Of a DNA stretch of 52,788 nucleotides, positions 32,454 to 42,377 are shown piece by piece. This DNA is from Clostridia bacterium. GTDB taxonomy: Bacteria; Bacillota; Clostridia; Lutisporales; Lutisporaceae. Location: positions 1 through 52,788 of the forward strand of contig JAQSYD010000025.1 in NCBI GenBank assembly GCA_029256325.1, written 5' to 3'. The notes beneath the pieces were generated by a model that saw only the letters and a program-made list of their open reading frames with translations, was not told the DNA's origin and searched no databases. Within the stretch, counting starts at the first letter, position 1. Each line of letters begins with the position of its first letter. A program made the position numbers and the translations under genes.

Positions 32454-33365
32454 TTGAGAATGCTAAAGGTAAAATTAAGGAATAAAGCCTTATATATTAT
32501 AGTAATAGATGCATTGATCATTTTTTTTATATTTTTAGCTATATATTTGGGAAATATGATCAACTATGAAAATAAAAGTGAAATAGGGAAGGCTGAGATC
32601 TTTGTAAAAGGGATCAGGAGTCCTCAAGGGTTAGCCTTGGACAAATATGGAAGATTTTTTGTTCAAAGTGGTTATGACGGTAAAATTTCAATCATTAATA
32701 AGGATGGCGTGGCAAACGATTATTCTTATATTAAAGATTACTACGGATATGGAATAGATATAGATTACTGGGGTAATTTTATTATTGCCGCGCGGCAGCA
32801 GGTTGCAGTTATTGACAGTAACGGAGAGGTATTAAGAATTATTACAGGATTTAAACGCATATATGATGTAGTAAGGGGGCCAAATGGTTCAATACTTGTT
32901 TCGGATTCAGATGACAATGTCATATATAGTATTTCGTCGACAGATGAAGTTACAGTATTTGCTGAGTTAGGAGACAAAAAAACGAATACAATGCCTAATG
33001 CAACAGGAATATGCTTTGATAAAAATTATAAAAACCTCTATGCAGTAAATATGTATAGAGGAGAATTATATAAAATAAGCCTAACAGAGGGATTTAAGGC
33101 GGAGAATGTAGAGATCATAGCCGCTAATTTACAGCGACCTAATTATATAGATGTGGATGATCAGGGCAATGTATTTATAACTTGTATAGGTGATAATACA
33201 ATTGTCAGAGTAAATCATAACAGTATAAAAGAGCTTATAGATACGAAGGGGAAGCTGTCAAATCCCTCAGGCATTGTTGTAAGTGACATTAATGATAAAA
33301 TATTGTATGTTGGAAGCAAAGAAAATAACAGGATATATAAAATCACTTTAGAAGCAAATAATTAA
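32454..33365 (+). CDS. Membrane-anchored NHL-type beta-propeller protein
   Basis: 303 residues: a positively charged N-terminus, one membrane segment (about 11-35, ALYIIVIDALIIFFIFLAIYLG) and an outward beta-propeller of NHL/SMP-30-like repeats. Repeats: GIRSPQGLALDKYGRFFVQSG, GYGIDIDYWGNFIIAA, YDVVRGPNGSILVSDSDDNVIYSIS, NATGICFDKNYKNLYAVNMY, RPNYIDVDDQGNVFITC and NPSGIVVSDINDKILYVGSK. Such propellers bind proteins, peptides or small molecules. TTG 32454 sits seven bases after GGAGG; the ATG at 32460 is too far. Last gene of the locus, ending in the 27-bp hairpin. Confidence 0.85.
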   Translation: MRMLKVKLRNKALYIIVIDALIIFFIFLAIYLGNMINYENKSEIGKAEIFVKGIRSPQGLALDKYGRFFVQSGYDGKISIINKDGVANDYSYIKDYYGYGIDIDYWGNFIIAARQQVAVIDSNGEVLRIITGFKRIYDVVRGPNGSILVSDSDDNVIYSISSTDEVTVFAELGDKKTNTMPNATGICFDKNYKNLYAVNMYRGELYKISLTEGFKAENVEIIAANLQRPNYIDVDDQGNVFITCIGDNTIVRVNHNSIKELIDTKGKLSNPSGIVVSDINDKILYVGSKENNRIYKITLEANN

Positions 33366-33408
33366 ACCAAGAAATGTTCATCATTTCTTGGTTTAATTAT
33401 TTGCTTCT
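33350..33408. terminator. 27-bp perfect hairpin ending two convergent genes
   Basis: AGAAGCAAATAATTAAACCA... at 33350-33376 is exactly complementary to 33382-33408 around a 5-base loop. It contains the last codons and stop of the propeller gene and reaches the stop of the tautomerase gene, with A/T-rich flanks on both sides. Far longer than the usual terminator stem. Confidence 0.85.
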
Positions 33409-33766
33409 ATCTATTGATGGTTATGCCACCGAACCAGTTATCCTGAGGTATTTCTAACATGCAGCAGTTTATATCCTTGGAATTTACATGTAAAATTTTA
33501 TGTACTTCTTCAACAATAGATTCCATCAATACTTTCTTTATCTCATCAGTTCGACCGGGATGCATGTACATCTCCACAAAAACAAAACGATCGCTTCTGT
33601 CAGTATGTATAGACCTATGCTGCGGCTTAGCTTCATACAAAATTACTTGTCCTAATTTTTCATTTATTTGCAGCTTTTCTACCATAATCTCTCGCAGTCT
33701 CTTTACCAATAAAGCTTTATTTGCAGGAGCCTCTAATGAGGAAATATGTACTTTTATGAATGGCAT
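33407..33766 (-). CDS. Tautomerase superfamily protein
   Basis: 119 residues. The enzyme family uses an N-terminal proline exposed after removal of Met; here the sequence starts MPFIKVHISS. The C-terminal QDNWFGGITINR matches the NWFGG motif of the malonate semialdehyde decarboxylase/cis-3-chloroacrylic acid dehalogenase-like branch, and the length fits that branch rather than the 62-residue 4-oxalocrotonate type. The true substrate is not known. The start follows CGGAGGTTGAAGC on the minus strand. It is convergent with the peptide locus. Confidence 0.88.
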   Translation of the reverse strand: MPFIKVHISSLEAPANKALLVKRLREIMVEKLQINEKLGQVILYEAKPQHRSIHTDRSDRFVFVEMYMHPGRTDEIKKVLMESIVEEVHKILHVNSKDINCCMLEIPQDNWFGGITINR

Positions 33767-33975
33767 GCTTCAACCTCCGTTTAAAAATCATATTTATATC
33801 ACAAAGTTTTTCCACTAATTACAGGATAAAAAAATACCCCACGTAAATAATATTATTGAGCCAACATAATTATTATAATTCAACAACATTGTATTTAACA
33901 GCTTTTTACTCCATATTTAAATACTTTTAATAAAACTATTGGAATAAAATACGCAGCTATAAGGAGGCATCAATC

Positions 33976-35703
33976 ATGTCACAAATTTTTTTTATTGTTC
34001 AGTTCTTTTTTGCAGTGGTTATAGGATTATATTTTTTAAATATGCTTAAAAACCAGCAAGGCAGCAAGGTAATAGTAGAAAAAGAATCAAAGAAGGAAAT
34101 GGAGAAGTTGCAGCGCTTAAGAGAAATAAAGCTTACAAAACCTTTGTCCGAGTTAACAAGACCTGCAAGCTTCGATGAGATAATTGGACAACAAAACGGT
34201 ATAAAGGCACTAAAAGCAGCAATATGCAGTCCAAATCCACAGCACTTAATTATATACGGACCTCCGGGCATTGGAAAGACAGCTGCTGCAAGGTTGGTAT
34301 TAGAAGAAGCAAAAAAGATAAAAGGCTGTCCCTTTAGAAATGATGCCAAATTCATGGAGATTGATGCTACCACAGTACGTTTCGATGAAAGAGGTATAGC
34401 TGACCCACTGATTGGCTCTGTACACGATCCAATATATCAAGGTGCAGGCGCCATGGGAGCAGCCGGAGTACCGCAGCCTAAACCGGGAGCTGTGACAAAG
34501 GCCCATGGAGGAATACTCTTTATTGATGAAATAGGTGAGCTTCATCCAATTCAGATGAATAAGCTATTGAAGGTATTAGAAGACAGGAAAGTATTTTTAG
34601 AAAGTGCATATTATAATTCTGAGGATACCCATATACCCTATCATATTCATGATATTTTCCAAAACGGATTACCCGCTGACTTTAGGCTGATTGGAGCAAC
34701 AACAAGAGGACCGGAGAGCATACCGCCAGCCTTGCGCTCTAGGTGTATGGAAATCTTCTTTCGCCCATTAACACAAAGTGAAATAAAGCTGGTAGCTGAA
34801 AATGCAGCAAAAAAGATAAACTTCGAAATGCAGCCCGGGGTATCTGAAGTTATCGCTAAATATGCAACCAACGGCAGAGAAGCGGTAAATATGATACAGA
34901 CTGCAGTGGGGATTAACATACTTGAACAGCGCACTAAGATTTTAATTAGTGATATTGAATGGGTACTTAATAATGGTCAGTACAATCCAAGACCGGATAA
35001 GAAAGTCAATGATGAAGCCTTGGTGGGATATGTAAATGGCCTGGCGGTATACGGGCCTAATATCGGTACATTATTAGAAATAGAAGCGACAGCGACTCGA
35101 GTCGGTTTCCGTAAAGGAAAAATAAATATAACCGGCGTAGTTGAAGAAGAGGAAATAGGTTCTAGAGAAGGTAGGACAATTAAGCGAAAAAGCATGGCAA
35201 AAGGCTCAGTAGAAAATGTATTGACAGTGCTAAAAGGTTATCTGGGCACAGAACCTTCAAACTACGATATACACTTGAATTTCCCGGGTGGTACACCTGT
35301 AGACGGACCTTCGGCAGGAATAACCATAGCAACTGCGATTTATTCGGCAATTCACAACATACCTGTAGATAATAAGGTAGCAATGACAGGAGAGGTTTCC
35401 ATACGTGGTAAGGTAATGCCTATAGGAGGAGTGGTTGCTAAGGTAGAAGCAGCTATGCAAGCCGGTGTAGAGCGAGTAATAATACCTAAAGATAATTGGC
35501 AGCATATCTTCAATGATTTCGCAATAGAGGTTATACCTGTAGAGAATATTAATGAAGTTATTAATCTGGCAATGAGCACAAAAGTACAGACAGAACAAGC
35601 AAATTCACCTGCTTTGGATGTAGGATTACTAACTGCTCAGCCTATTTCGACAACAACATCAATTCAAGTGAAGAGTGACAGACAGATAGAAATCAAATAT
35701 TGA
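33976..35703 (+). CDS. lonB: ATP-dependent protease LonB, sporulation type
   Basis: 575 residues. N-terminal membrane segment (about 2-22), AAA+ module with Walker A GPPGIGKTAA near 95 and Walker B LFIDEIG, and a C-terminal Lon protease domain with catalytic Ser near 446 ([12 protein letters not shown]) and Lys near 489 (VVAKVEAAM). LonB in Bacillus is made in the forespore under SigF. The domain order matches the sporulation LonB family rather than the housekeeping Lon that follows. ATG 33976 has AAGGAGG upstream. It normally sits close to clpX; here about 4.3 kb of other genes lie between. Confidence 0.94.
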   Translation: MSQIFFIVQFFFAVVIGLYFLNMLKNQQGSKVIVEKESKKEMEKLQRLREIKLTKPLSELTRPASFDEIIGQQNGIKALKAAICSPNPQHLIIYGPPGIGKTAAARLVLEEAKKIKGCPFRNDAKFMEIDATTVRFDERGIADPLIGSVHDPIYQGAGAMGAAGVPQPKPGAVTKAHGGILFIDEIGELHPIQMNKLLKVLEDRKVFLESAYYNSEDTHIPYHIHDIFQNGLPADFRLIGATTRGPESIPPALRSRCMEIFFRPLTQSEIKLVAENAAKKINFEMQPGVSEVIAKYATNGREAVNMIQTAVGINILEQRTKILISDIEWVLNNGQYNPRPDKKVNDEALVGYVNGLAVYGPNIGTLLEIEATATRVGFRKGKINITGVVEEEEIGSREGRTIKRKSMAKGSVENVLTVLKGYLGTEPSNYDIHLNFPGGTPVDGPSAGITIATAIYSAIHNIPVDNKVAMTGEVSIRGKVMPIGGVVAKVEAAMQAGVERVIIPKDNWQHIFNDFAIEVIPVENINEVINLAMSTKVQTEQANSPALDVGLLTAQPISTTTSIQVKSDRQIEIKY

Positions 35704-35839
35704 TAAAATATGTTTATAAAGATATAATTATCATACAAAGCCGCAGGAACAATATGGTATAATTCATGTATTGCCATATGTGTGCAATACGATGCGAGTT
35801 CAAATTATAAAATGAATGTACTTTACAGGAGTGATCAGA

Positions 35840-38191
35840 ATGACGAATCAAACGAATAACAGACGAAAAATACCTCTATTGCCCTTAAGAGGATTAGGTA
35901 TATTTCCTTATATGGTTTTACACTTTGATGTGGGTAGAGAAAAATCTATCAGAGCGCTAGAAGAAGCAATGATCAACGATCAGATGATTTTTTTGGTTAC
36001 ACAAAAAGAAGCTCAAACCGATCTTCCGGAAATTGAAGATTGCTATGAGGTAGGAACAATATCAAAGATAAAGCAGCTTTTGAAGCTGCCGGGGGATACA
36101 ATCAGGGTATTGGTAGAGGGAATATCAAGGGCTAAAATAGAAGAAACCATATCTGAGGAACAGTTTTTTTTGGTGGAAGTATCAGAGCATGAGGAGCAAA
36201 CAATTGTTATAGATACTGAGATAGAAGCCTTAAGAAGAAGCTTGATCGATGTGTTTGATGAATATGTAAAAGCCAATAGTAAAATTGCCCCAGAGACATT
36301 GATAACAGTGTCTGAAATAGAGGATATCTCAAGATTTGCCGACGTAATTGCTTCTAATTTAGCAGTAAAAATAGAGGGCAAACAGGAGATACTTGCCAGC
36401 TTTGATATTAAGGAAAGGCTGGAGCTTATTTACGAGATCATCACAAAAGAGCTGGAGATACTTGAGATAGAAAGAAAAATCAGCTCTAGAGTAAGAAAGC
36501 AAATAGATAAGTCTCAAAAAGAATATTACTTAAGAGAACAGTTAAAAGCAATTCAAAAAGAGTTAGGTGACAAAGAAGGACACGGGGAAGACATTGACAT
36601 ATATAGAGAAAAGCTTGAAAAGCTCGAGCTTCCGGAGGAAGTAGTCAATAAAATAGAGAAGGAGCTTGACAGACTTTCTAAGCTTTCACAGGGTTCACCT
36701 GAGGTTGGTGTAACCAAAAGCTATTTGGATTGGATATTCGATTTGCCTTGGAATACAGAAACAGAAGATCATTTAGATATCAAACATGCTAGACAAATAT
36801 TAGAAGAAGACCACTATGGCTTAAAAAAGGTAAAAGAAAGGGTTCTTGAATATTTGGCTATAAGGCAGCTTTCACAAAATATGAAGGGGCCTATACTTTG
36901 TTTAGTGGGTCCTCCGGGAGTAGGTAAAACCTCCATTGCCAAATCTATAGCAAGAGCTATGGGAAGAAAGTTTGTCAGAATGTCATTAGGTGGAGTACGA
37001 GATGAGGCAGAAATAAGAGGACATAGAAGAACATATATTGGAGCGATACCGGGTAGAATTATATACTATGTAAAACAAGCCGCATCAAAAAATCCACTAT
37101 TTTTATTGGATGAAATAGATAAAATGTCCCATGACTTTAGAGGAGATCCAGCCTCTGCAATGCTAGAGGTATTGGATTCAGAGCAGAATAAGGACTTTAG
37201 GGATCATTATTTGGAGCTGCCCTTTGATTTATCAAAAATCATGTTTGTGACAACTGCAAATTCCCTTGATACAATTCCGGCTCCTTTGCTGGACAGAATG
37301 GAAGTCATTCGTATTTCAGGTTATACAGAAGAGGAAAAGCTTAATATTGCTATGAAATATCTATTACCAAAGCAGATAAAAGAGCATTCACTGAAGGAAG
37401 AAAATCTTCAGCTTTCAGAGGCAGCTATAAGAACAATAATCAATAGCTATACCAGAGAATCTGGCGTTAGAAGCTTAGAACGTGAAATAGCCAATGTTAT
37501 TCGAAAAGCTGCTGCTCAAATAGTAGAGCACAACAAGGAAGTTGTAAAAATAACACCTGCTAACCTACAAAAGTTCTTAGGAATTCCAAGATTCAGATAT
37601 GATATAGCGAATCAAAGAAATGAAATCGGTGTTGTCACAGGCTTAGCTTGGACCTCAGTAGGCGGTGATACCTTGTTTATTGAAGTATCTGTAATGTCGG
37701 GAAGCGGGAAGCTTGAGCTGACCGGACAGCTGGGCGATGTCATGAAAGAGTCTGCTAAGGCAGGACTAAGCTACATCAGATCAAGATGTGAAGAACTGAA
37801 TATTGATAAAGAGTTTACAAAGAATATGGATATTCATATACATGTTCCGGAAGGCGCTACCCCTAAAGACGGTCCTTCTGCCGGTATTACAATGACAACG
37901 GCAATGATTTCAGCACTATCCAGAATACCTGTATTTAAGGATGTAGCAATGACCGGAGAAGTAACACTAAGAGGCCGTGTTCTGCCGATAGGCGGGTTGA
38001 AGGAAAAGGTACTAGCTGCCAATAGGGCTGGAATAAAGAAAGTAATAATCCCTATAGACAACGAAAAAGATATAGAGGAAATACCACAGAATGTAAGAAA
38101 AACAATGGAATTTGTGCTTGCCAGCAATATGGATGATGTGTTGGAGCATGCATTGGCAAGAGGTGAAAACAATGATAGTAAAAAAGTGTGA
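35840..38191 (+). CDS. lon: ATP-dependent protease Lon
   Basis: 783 residues, the normal length. Cytoplasmic quality-control protease. N-terminal LON domain ([26 protein letters not shown]), coiled middle ([30 protein letters not shown]), AAA+ with Walker [13 protein letters not shown] near 358 and LLDEIDKM, protease domain with Ser near 680 (DGPSAGITM) and Lys near 723 (LKEKVLAA). ATG 35840 behind AGGAG is preferred over ATG 35816, which precedes that site. A -10-like TATAAT at 35758 suggests its own promoter. Its last 20 bases overlap engB. Confidence 0.97.
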   Translation: MTNQTNNRRKIPLLPLRGLGIFPYMVLHFDVGREKSIRALEEAMINDQMIFLVTQKEAQTDLPEIEDCYEVGTISKIKQLLKLPGDTIRVLVEGISRAKIEETISEEQFFLVEVSEHEEQTIVIDTEIEALRRSLIDVFDEYVKANSKIAPETLITVSEIEDISRFADVIASNLAVKIEGKQEILASFDIKERLELIYEIITKELEILEIERKISSRVRKQIDKSQKEYYLREQLKAIQKELGDKEGHGEDIDIYREKLEKLELPEEVVNKIEKELDRLSKLSQGSPEVGVTKSYLDWIFDLPWNTETEDHLDIKHARQILEEDHYGLKKVKERVLEYLAIRQLSQNMKGPILCLVGPPGVGKTSIAKSIARAMGRKFVRMSLGGVRDEAEIRGHRRTYIGAIPGRIIYYVKQAASKNPLFLLDEIDKMSHDFRGDPASAMLEVLDSEQNKDFRDHYLELPFDLSKIMFVTTANSLDTIPAPLLDRMEVIRISGYTEEEKLNIAMKYLLPKQIKEHSLKEENLQLSEAAIRTIINSYTRESGVRSLEREIANVIRKAAAQIVEHNKEVVKITPANLQKFLGIPRFRYDIANQRNEIGVVTGLAWTSVGGDTLFIEVSVMSGSGKLELTGQLGDVMKESAKAGLSYIRSRCEELNIDKEFTKNMDIHIHVPEGATPKDGPSAGITMTTAMISALSRIPVFKDVAMTGEVTLRGRVLPIGGLKEKVLAANRAGIKKVIIPIDNEKDIEEIPQNVRKTMEFVLASNMDDVLEHALARGENNDSKKV

Positions 38192-38756
38192 TTTTGTAAC
38201 TAGTGCTGCCCAATATGGACAATATCCTGAATCAGACCTGCCGGAAGTTGCCTTCGTAGGCAGGTCTAATGTAGGGAAATCCTCATTAATCAACTCAATG
38301 CTAAATAGAAAGAGCCTTGTAAAGGTAAGCTCAAAACCTGGAAAAACAAGGCTCATAAATTTCTTTTTAGTAAACGAAGAGTTGATGCTGGTGGACTTGC
38401 CTGGCTATGGCTATGCAGCTGTATCACAGTCTGAAAAGCAAAAGTGGGGGAAAATGATAGAGGATTATCTTACCACTAGAGAAGTATTGAAAAGTGTAGT
38501 ATTATTGGTGGATATGCGGCATAAGCCAACCGGGGATGATAAGCTTATGTATGACTTTATTAAATTTTATAGAAGCAAGGTTATTGTTGTTGCTACAAAG
38601 TGGGATAAAATAAAAAAGAATGATTTTAAGAAGAACATGGAATTAATAAGAAACACGCTAAATCTTGATGAGAATGATAAATTGATTCCTTACTCTTCAG
38701 AAACTCATCAAAGTAGAGAAGAGCTGTGGGAAATTATTAATCAATCCTTTCAGTAG
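38172..38756 (+). CDS. engB: Ribosome biogenesis GTPase EngB (YsxC/YihA)
   Basis: 194 residues. GTPase needed for assembly of the 50S subunit. GTPase motifs: G1 [11 protein letters not shown] near 28, G3 DLPGYG near 75, G4 TKWDK, and the family switch [14 protein letters not shown] 38172 has AGAGGTG upstream inside the end of lon, with a 20-base overlap; the frame upstream is merely open. lon-engB adjacency is standard. Confidence 0.97.
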   Translation: MIVKKCDFVTSAAQYGQYPESDLPEVAFVGRSNVGKSSLINSMLNRKSLVKVSSKPGKTRLINFFLVNEELMLVDLPGYGYAAVSQSEKQKWGKMIEDYLTTREVLKSVVLLVDMRHKPTGDDKLMYDFIKFYRSKVIVVATKWDKIKKNDFKKNMELIRNTLNLDENDKLIPYSSETHQSREELWEIINQSFQ

Positions 38757-38771
38757 TACTTGGGGGTAACA

Positions 38772-39464
38772 ATGAAGTCACAATTAGTAACTGCGCTCCT
38801 TATAGCAGGATTGAATATTCCTGTTTTTTTGGAGTTGTACAAGCATGCCCTAAAAAGCAAAGCCGCTTGGATTAGAACAACAATTACCATTATATTCTGG
38901 GCAGCTGCCATTGCAACTCAGACCATTGCTGCCTTTGCTGGAATATTGTATTTGTACTTTGCCTATTACAGGCATAGGAGAGTAGAGCAAGATGAAGATG
39001 CAGTAGATGTTTGGCATATAAAGCTTTCGGATACTGTTATGGTCATATTGATGGCTGTTGCAGCCAGAATGGCAATATTACTTCTCAATCTAGCATATAT
39101 AATAATATTAGACAAACTGGTTAAATATAATATAAAGCTGCAAGATATCATCTCATACTATTCGGAAGCAAAGCTGATTTTAAAATTAATTTTAGCTATG
39201 GAAATAATAGTAATTGCACCTATCGTAGAGGAATTTGTATTTAGGTATTTTCTCTATGACAAGGTCCTTGGGCCAAAGATGCCGCTGTATATTGCAGCGA
39301 TATTTTCAGCAGCATTTTTTACTGTATTGCACTTTAATGTTTCGGGGGTACCGACTTTTTTTGGATTAGGTTTGTTTTGTACTTATTTATATCAGAAAAA
39401 GGGGTATTGGGCTGCTGTGATTGCCCATGCAGCTTCTAACTTGATTACACTATTGTTTATATAG
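38772..39464 (+). CDS. CPBP family intramembrane metalloprotease
   Basis: 230 residues with about six or seven membrane segments. CPBP/Abi signature: VEEFVFRYFLY near 152 (EExxxR), the second His motif TVLHFNVSG near 185, and the third AVIAHAASNLITL near the C-terminus. These are CAAX-like proteases; in bacteria they may process or protect against peptides, or have no known target. ATG 38772 is behind TGGGGG; TTG 38760 lies at that site. It is 15 bases downstream of engB and 22 upstream of the next gene, probably co-transcribed. Confidence 0.88.
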   Translation: MKSQLVTALLIAGLNIPVFLELYKHALKSKAAWIRTTITIIFWAAAIATQTIAAFAGILYLYFAYYRHRRVEQDEDAVDVWHIKLSDTVMVILMAVAARMAILLLNLAYIIILDKLVKYNIKLQDIISYYSEAKLILKLILAMEIIVIAPIVEEFVFRYFLYDKVLGPKMPLYIAAIFSAAFFTVLHFNVSGVPTFFGLGLFCTYLYQKKGYWAAVIAHAASNLITLLFI

Positions 39465-39486
39465 ATATTTTAGGAAGTGATTTTGA

Positions 39487-39888
39487 ATGGATATAGAATT
39501 TAAAAAAGTGATGATCGATGCACTGACAGAGGCACTGGAGAGGAACTTGCCTGTAACAATTAAGAACAGTGCAAATAGCAGTATCATAGCACTTACTGCT
39601 ACAGAGGGCAAAATAATAATGTCCCTAAGTAAGATGCCTAATTTATTGGATGACTTAATACATATTTTGTCTGATGCGCTAGGGACAGGGCCGGACCTTG
39701 TTTATAACAGAATAAGCATTATCAAGGAAGACTTTATCATTTATTATGTAGTATGGATAAGAGATGATGAGGAAAGCAAGGGTTTTATTGAACAAGAGTT
39801 TGCCATGCCTCAAAATCACATTACCTTTATGAGTCCTAAAACAATATCATTAATTAAGGATTCACCTCTAAAAATAGATAATAATTAA
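39487..39888 (+). CDS. Hypothetical protein, 133 residues
   Basis: I recognise no family. It appears soluble with an alpha-beta pattern (MDIEFKKVMIDALTEALERNLPVTIKNSANSSIIALTATEGKIIMSLS, then strands IIYYVVWIRDDEE). No Cys or membrane segment. The start is behind AGGAAGTGATTTTGA. It probably closes the lon-engB-CPBP transcript. The gap to the next gene (39889-40098) has no clear signal. Confidence 0.65.
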   Translation: MDIEFKKVMIDALTEALERNLPVTIKNSANSSIIALTATEGKIIMSLSKMPNLLDDLIHILSDALGTGPDLVYNRISIIKEDFIIYYVVWIRDDEESKGFIEQEFAMPQNHITFMSPKTISLIKDSPLKIDNN

Positions 39889-40098
39889 CGAATTATATAG
39901 AGAGAAATAGAGGAAAGTTGATAAAAAGTAAGATAACATACAATAATGTAAGCTATTGTAGCATAAAATCATAATATTAAGGTGAAAATTTAAATAGTGC
40001 CTTTTTACAGTGTTTATATCAGACACAACCAATGATATTATATTATATGGTGTGTGAATCTAATGTTCGCAGCAAATTACTCGAGGGGGCTTATTTAA

Positions 40099-41352
40099 TT
40101 GTTAGAGGAAATTTTAAATAGTATTTTATTGGTTTTACAAGTTGTATTTTGGTTCATAGGTATTTATTATACTATCACATCCATATTCGGATTGTTAGAA
40201 AAACTAAAAAAGAAAAACGACAAATTTTATATGCCTGAGAAGAAATTTGCCATTTTTATACCGGCTCATAATGAGGAAATAGTGATTTCAAGTATTGTGG
40301 ATAACTTAAGACATTTAAATTATCCAGAGGAGCTATATGATGTATTTGTAGTAGCCGACAACTGTACGGACAAAACAGCAGATAACGCTGCAAGAGCAGG
40401 AGCAAAAGTACTTGTTCGGTTTAATAACACAGATAAAGGCAAAGGCTATGCATTAAAGTGGGCCTTTGAAACAGTACTTTTTTCTCATAATAAATACAGC
40501 AAATATGATGCAGCTGTAATACTTGATGCAGATAATCTAGCTGCAAAAGACTTTTTACTGGAAATGAACAATAAGCTGTGTGCAGGTCATAAGGTAGTAC
40601 AAGGATATATAGATAGTAAAAATCCAAATGACTCATGGATTACGATGAGTTACTCCATCTCATTCTGGAGTGTAAACAGGCTGTTCCAAAGCGCTAGATC
40701 CTTCCTAGGACTCAGCAATGAAATCGGAGGTACAGGCTTTTGCATGGATGTTCAAGTCTTAAAGGAAATGGGATGGGAAGCAACCAGCTTGGCAGAAGAC
40801 CTTGAGTTTACTGTAAAGCTAGTCTTAAATGGCTATAAAGTTGGCTGGGCGCCAAATGCAGTCATATATGATGAGAAGCCTTTAACGCTTATACAAAGCT
40901 GGAAGCAAAGAAGAAGATGGATGCAGGGCTTTGCTGACGTATGCTCAAGATATTTCTTCAAGCTTCTTGGTAAGAGTTTAAAGGAAGGGAACTTAGCAGC
41001 ATTAGACTGTGCAATATATACATTGCAGCCTTACGTATTAATACTAGGGGGTATCATGCTGGGGCTGCCTTTGGCTAACATTCTATTTTTCGATGATGAT
41101 TTGATTATACTGACAACCCAGTTATCACCAGAACTGTTCTACTATCTAGGGATAGCACAGTTCTTGCTTTTACCTGTAAGCTTGTTAGTGGATAACAGGT
41201 TTTCCCTAAAGCTGCTGCTTTTTTATCCGGCATATGCATTGTTCTGTTTGACATGGATACCAATCGCAGTAGAAGGCATCATCAAAATGAAGGACAAAGA
41301 CTGGAGTCATACACTTCATACTAGAAGATTATCTATACAGGAATTAGAGTAG
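40099..41352 (+). CDS. Family 2 glycosyltransferase, membrane-bound
   Basis: 417 residues: an N-terminal membrane segment (about 8-32), GT2 catalytic domain about 45-290 and three or four C-terminal segments. Processive-type motifs: VVADNCTDKT near 90, DADN near 155, the acceptor-site TSLAEDLEF near 233 and QRRRWMQGF near 275 (QxxRW). So it likely polymerises sugars from UDP or GDP donors across the membrane, e.g. an exopolysaccharide; the product is unknown and no partner genes are nearby. TTG 40099 follows GAGGGGG. Terminator downstream. Confidence 0.9.
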   Translation: MLEEILNSILLVLQVVFWFIGIYYTITSIFGLLEKLKKKNDKFYMPEKKFAIFIPAHNEEIVISSIVDNLRHLNYPEELYDVFVVADNCTDKTADNAARAGAKVLVRFNNTDKGKGYALKWAFETVLFSHNKYSKYDAAVILDADNLAAKDFLLEMNNKLCAGHKVVQGYIDSKNPNDSWITMSYSISFWSVNRLFQSARSFLGLSNEIGGTGFCMDVQVLKEMGWEATSLAEDLEFTVKLVLNGYKVGWAPNAVIYDEKPLTLIQSWKQRRRWMQGFADVCSRYFFKLLGKSLKEGNLAALDCAIYTLQPYVLILGGIMLGLPLANILFFDDDLIILTTQLSPELFYYLGIAQFLLLPVSLLVDNRFSLKLLLFYPAYALFCLTWIPIAVEGIIKMKDKDWSHTLHTRRLSIQELE

Positions 41353-41356
41353 CTTT

Positions 41357-41391
41357 GAGACGCTTCCGACTATTTCGGGGCGTCTTTTATT
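41357..41391 (+). terminator. Terminator of the glycosyltransferase gene
   Basis: AGACGC and GCGTCT arms with further T-G and C-G pairs inside; T-rich tail. Confidence 0.75.
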
Positions 41392-41473
41392 TCTGTTTTA
41401 GCTGCAGCAGGGTTGTAAATAAATGGATTGTGAAATATAATGTAATTATAAATATATGAAATGAGGGAAAACA

Positions 41474-42163
41474 ATGGAATTAAATAATAATGTCGAAACT
41501 GTTGAGGTTAAAAGATTAACAATGTTTGAGCGCTTAAAATACTTCTTTATTAATCCAAACAAGCTATTTGATGATTATAATATAAAGCCAACATGGCTTG
41601 TGAAGACCTTAATCATAGTTGTTGTGACAATTATAGCTACCATCATAACTACAAAGCTTACGGTAGGACCACAAATTGATTTATTGATACAGCAATCTCC
41701 GGATATGTCAAAGGAGCAAGCTGAAGCTACCGTTGCATTTATGAACTCACCGGTCATAATGGCCTTTGCAGCAGGTGCGGCAGTGGTTACAGCTGCAATA
41801 GCAGTTTTCTTAGGTTCCTTAATCTATTATGGACTTATAGCACTGTTTGGCGGTAAAACTCGTTATATGAAGGTTGTATCTGTGTATTCATTAGCATATA
41901 TTCCTTATGCTTTTGGATCCTTGATAAGCTTAGGCTTTGCATATTATACAAATAATTTCGATAGTCTGTTACAGCCTAAGCTAATGGATGTGATTTTTAA
42001 CAGACTGGATCTATTTGTGATATGGCAGGTGCTGCTATTGGTATTTGGTTTTACCAAAATAGCCAATATAAAGCTTCACAAGGCTGCAATCATTGTAGGA
42101 ATTATGTGGCTTATAGGTACTGGTATGGCATTGATTCCTGTATTTACGAGTAGAATGTTTTAA
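41474..42163 (+). CDS. Yip1 family membrane protein
   Basis: 229 residues. Polar N-terminus (about 1-40, MFERLKYFFINPNKLFDDYN, the Yip1 entry motif), then five membrane segments (about 42-62, 95-120, 133-155, 170-190, 200-222). The pattern FFINPNKLF...PTWLVKTLIIVVVT and a final FTKIANIKLHKAAIIVGIMWLIGTGMAL fits bacterial Yip1/DUF1282 proteins, whose function is unclear. ATG is behind ATGAGGG. Single gene with terminator. Confidence 0.85.
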   Translation: MELNNNVETVEVKRLTMFERLKYFFINPNKLFDDYNIKPTWLVKTLIIVVVTIIATIITTKLTVGPQIDLLIQQSPDMSKEQAEATVAFMNSPVIMAFAAGAAVVTAAIAVFLGSLIYYGLIALFGGKTRYMKVVSVYSLAYIPYAFGSLISLGFAYYTNNFDSLLQPKLMDVIFNRLDLFVIWQVLLLVFGFTKIANIKLHKAAIIVGIMWLIGTGMALIPVFTSRMF

Positions 42164-42169
42164 AAATAA

Positions 42170-42200
42170 GGGCAGCTGACAAAACAGCTGCCCTTTAAAG
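42170..42200 (+). terminator. Terminator of the Yip1 gene
   Basis: GGGCAGCTG and CAGCTGCCC form a 9-bp stem; T residues follow. Confidence 0.85.
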
Positions 42201-42213
42201 TTCTTCACTATAA

Positions 42214-42292
42214 TCAGGATGACAAACAGTAACAATCGTTGTCATCCTGAGGAAATGAAGGATATTAAGACTCTTCGCAAGCTCAGAGTGAC
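42214..42292. repeat. Compound palindromic repeat element
   Basis: TCAGGATGACAA at 42214-42225 is the exact inverse of TTGTCATCCTGA at 42239-42250, and the latter's GTCATCCTGAG also pairs loosely with CTCAGAGTGAC at 42282-42292. The GTCATcCTGAG...CTCAGagTGAC pattern resembles a dispersed palindromic repeat remembered from Clostridial genomes. No protein is encoded in the 214 bases between Yip1 and cca. Confidence 0.65.
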
Positions 42293-42377
42293 AAGGTTTG
42301 TTTTGGTTCATTATGGCGTGGGTAACATGTGGGAATTCTGAAGGCAGTGGAGAATCTTTTTTTACATTTTCCTTATA

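Noticed and set aside
29645-33960. Prophage or transposon carrying the peptide system
   Set aside because: No integrase, transposase, attachment repeats or phage structural genes are seen; only position suggests acquisition.
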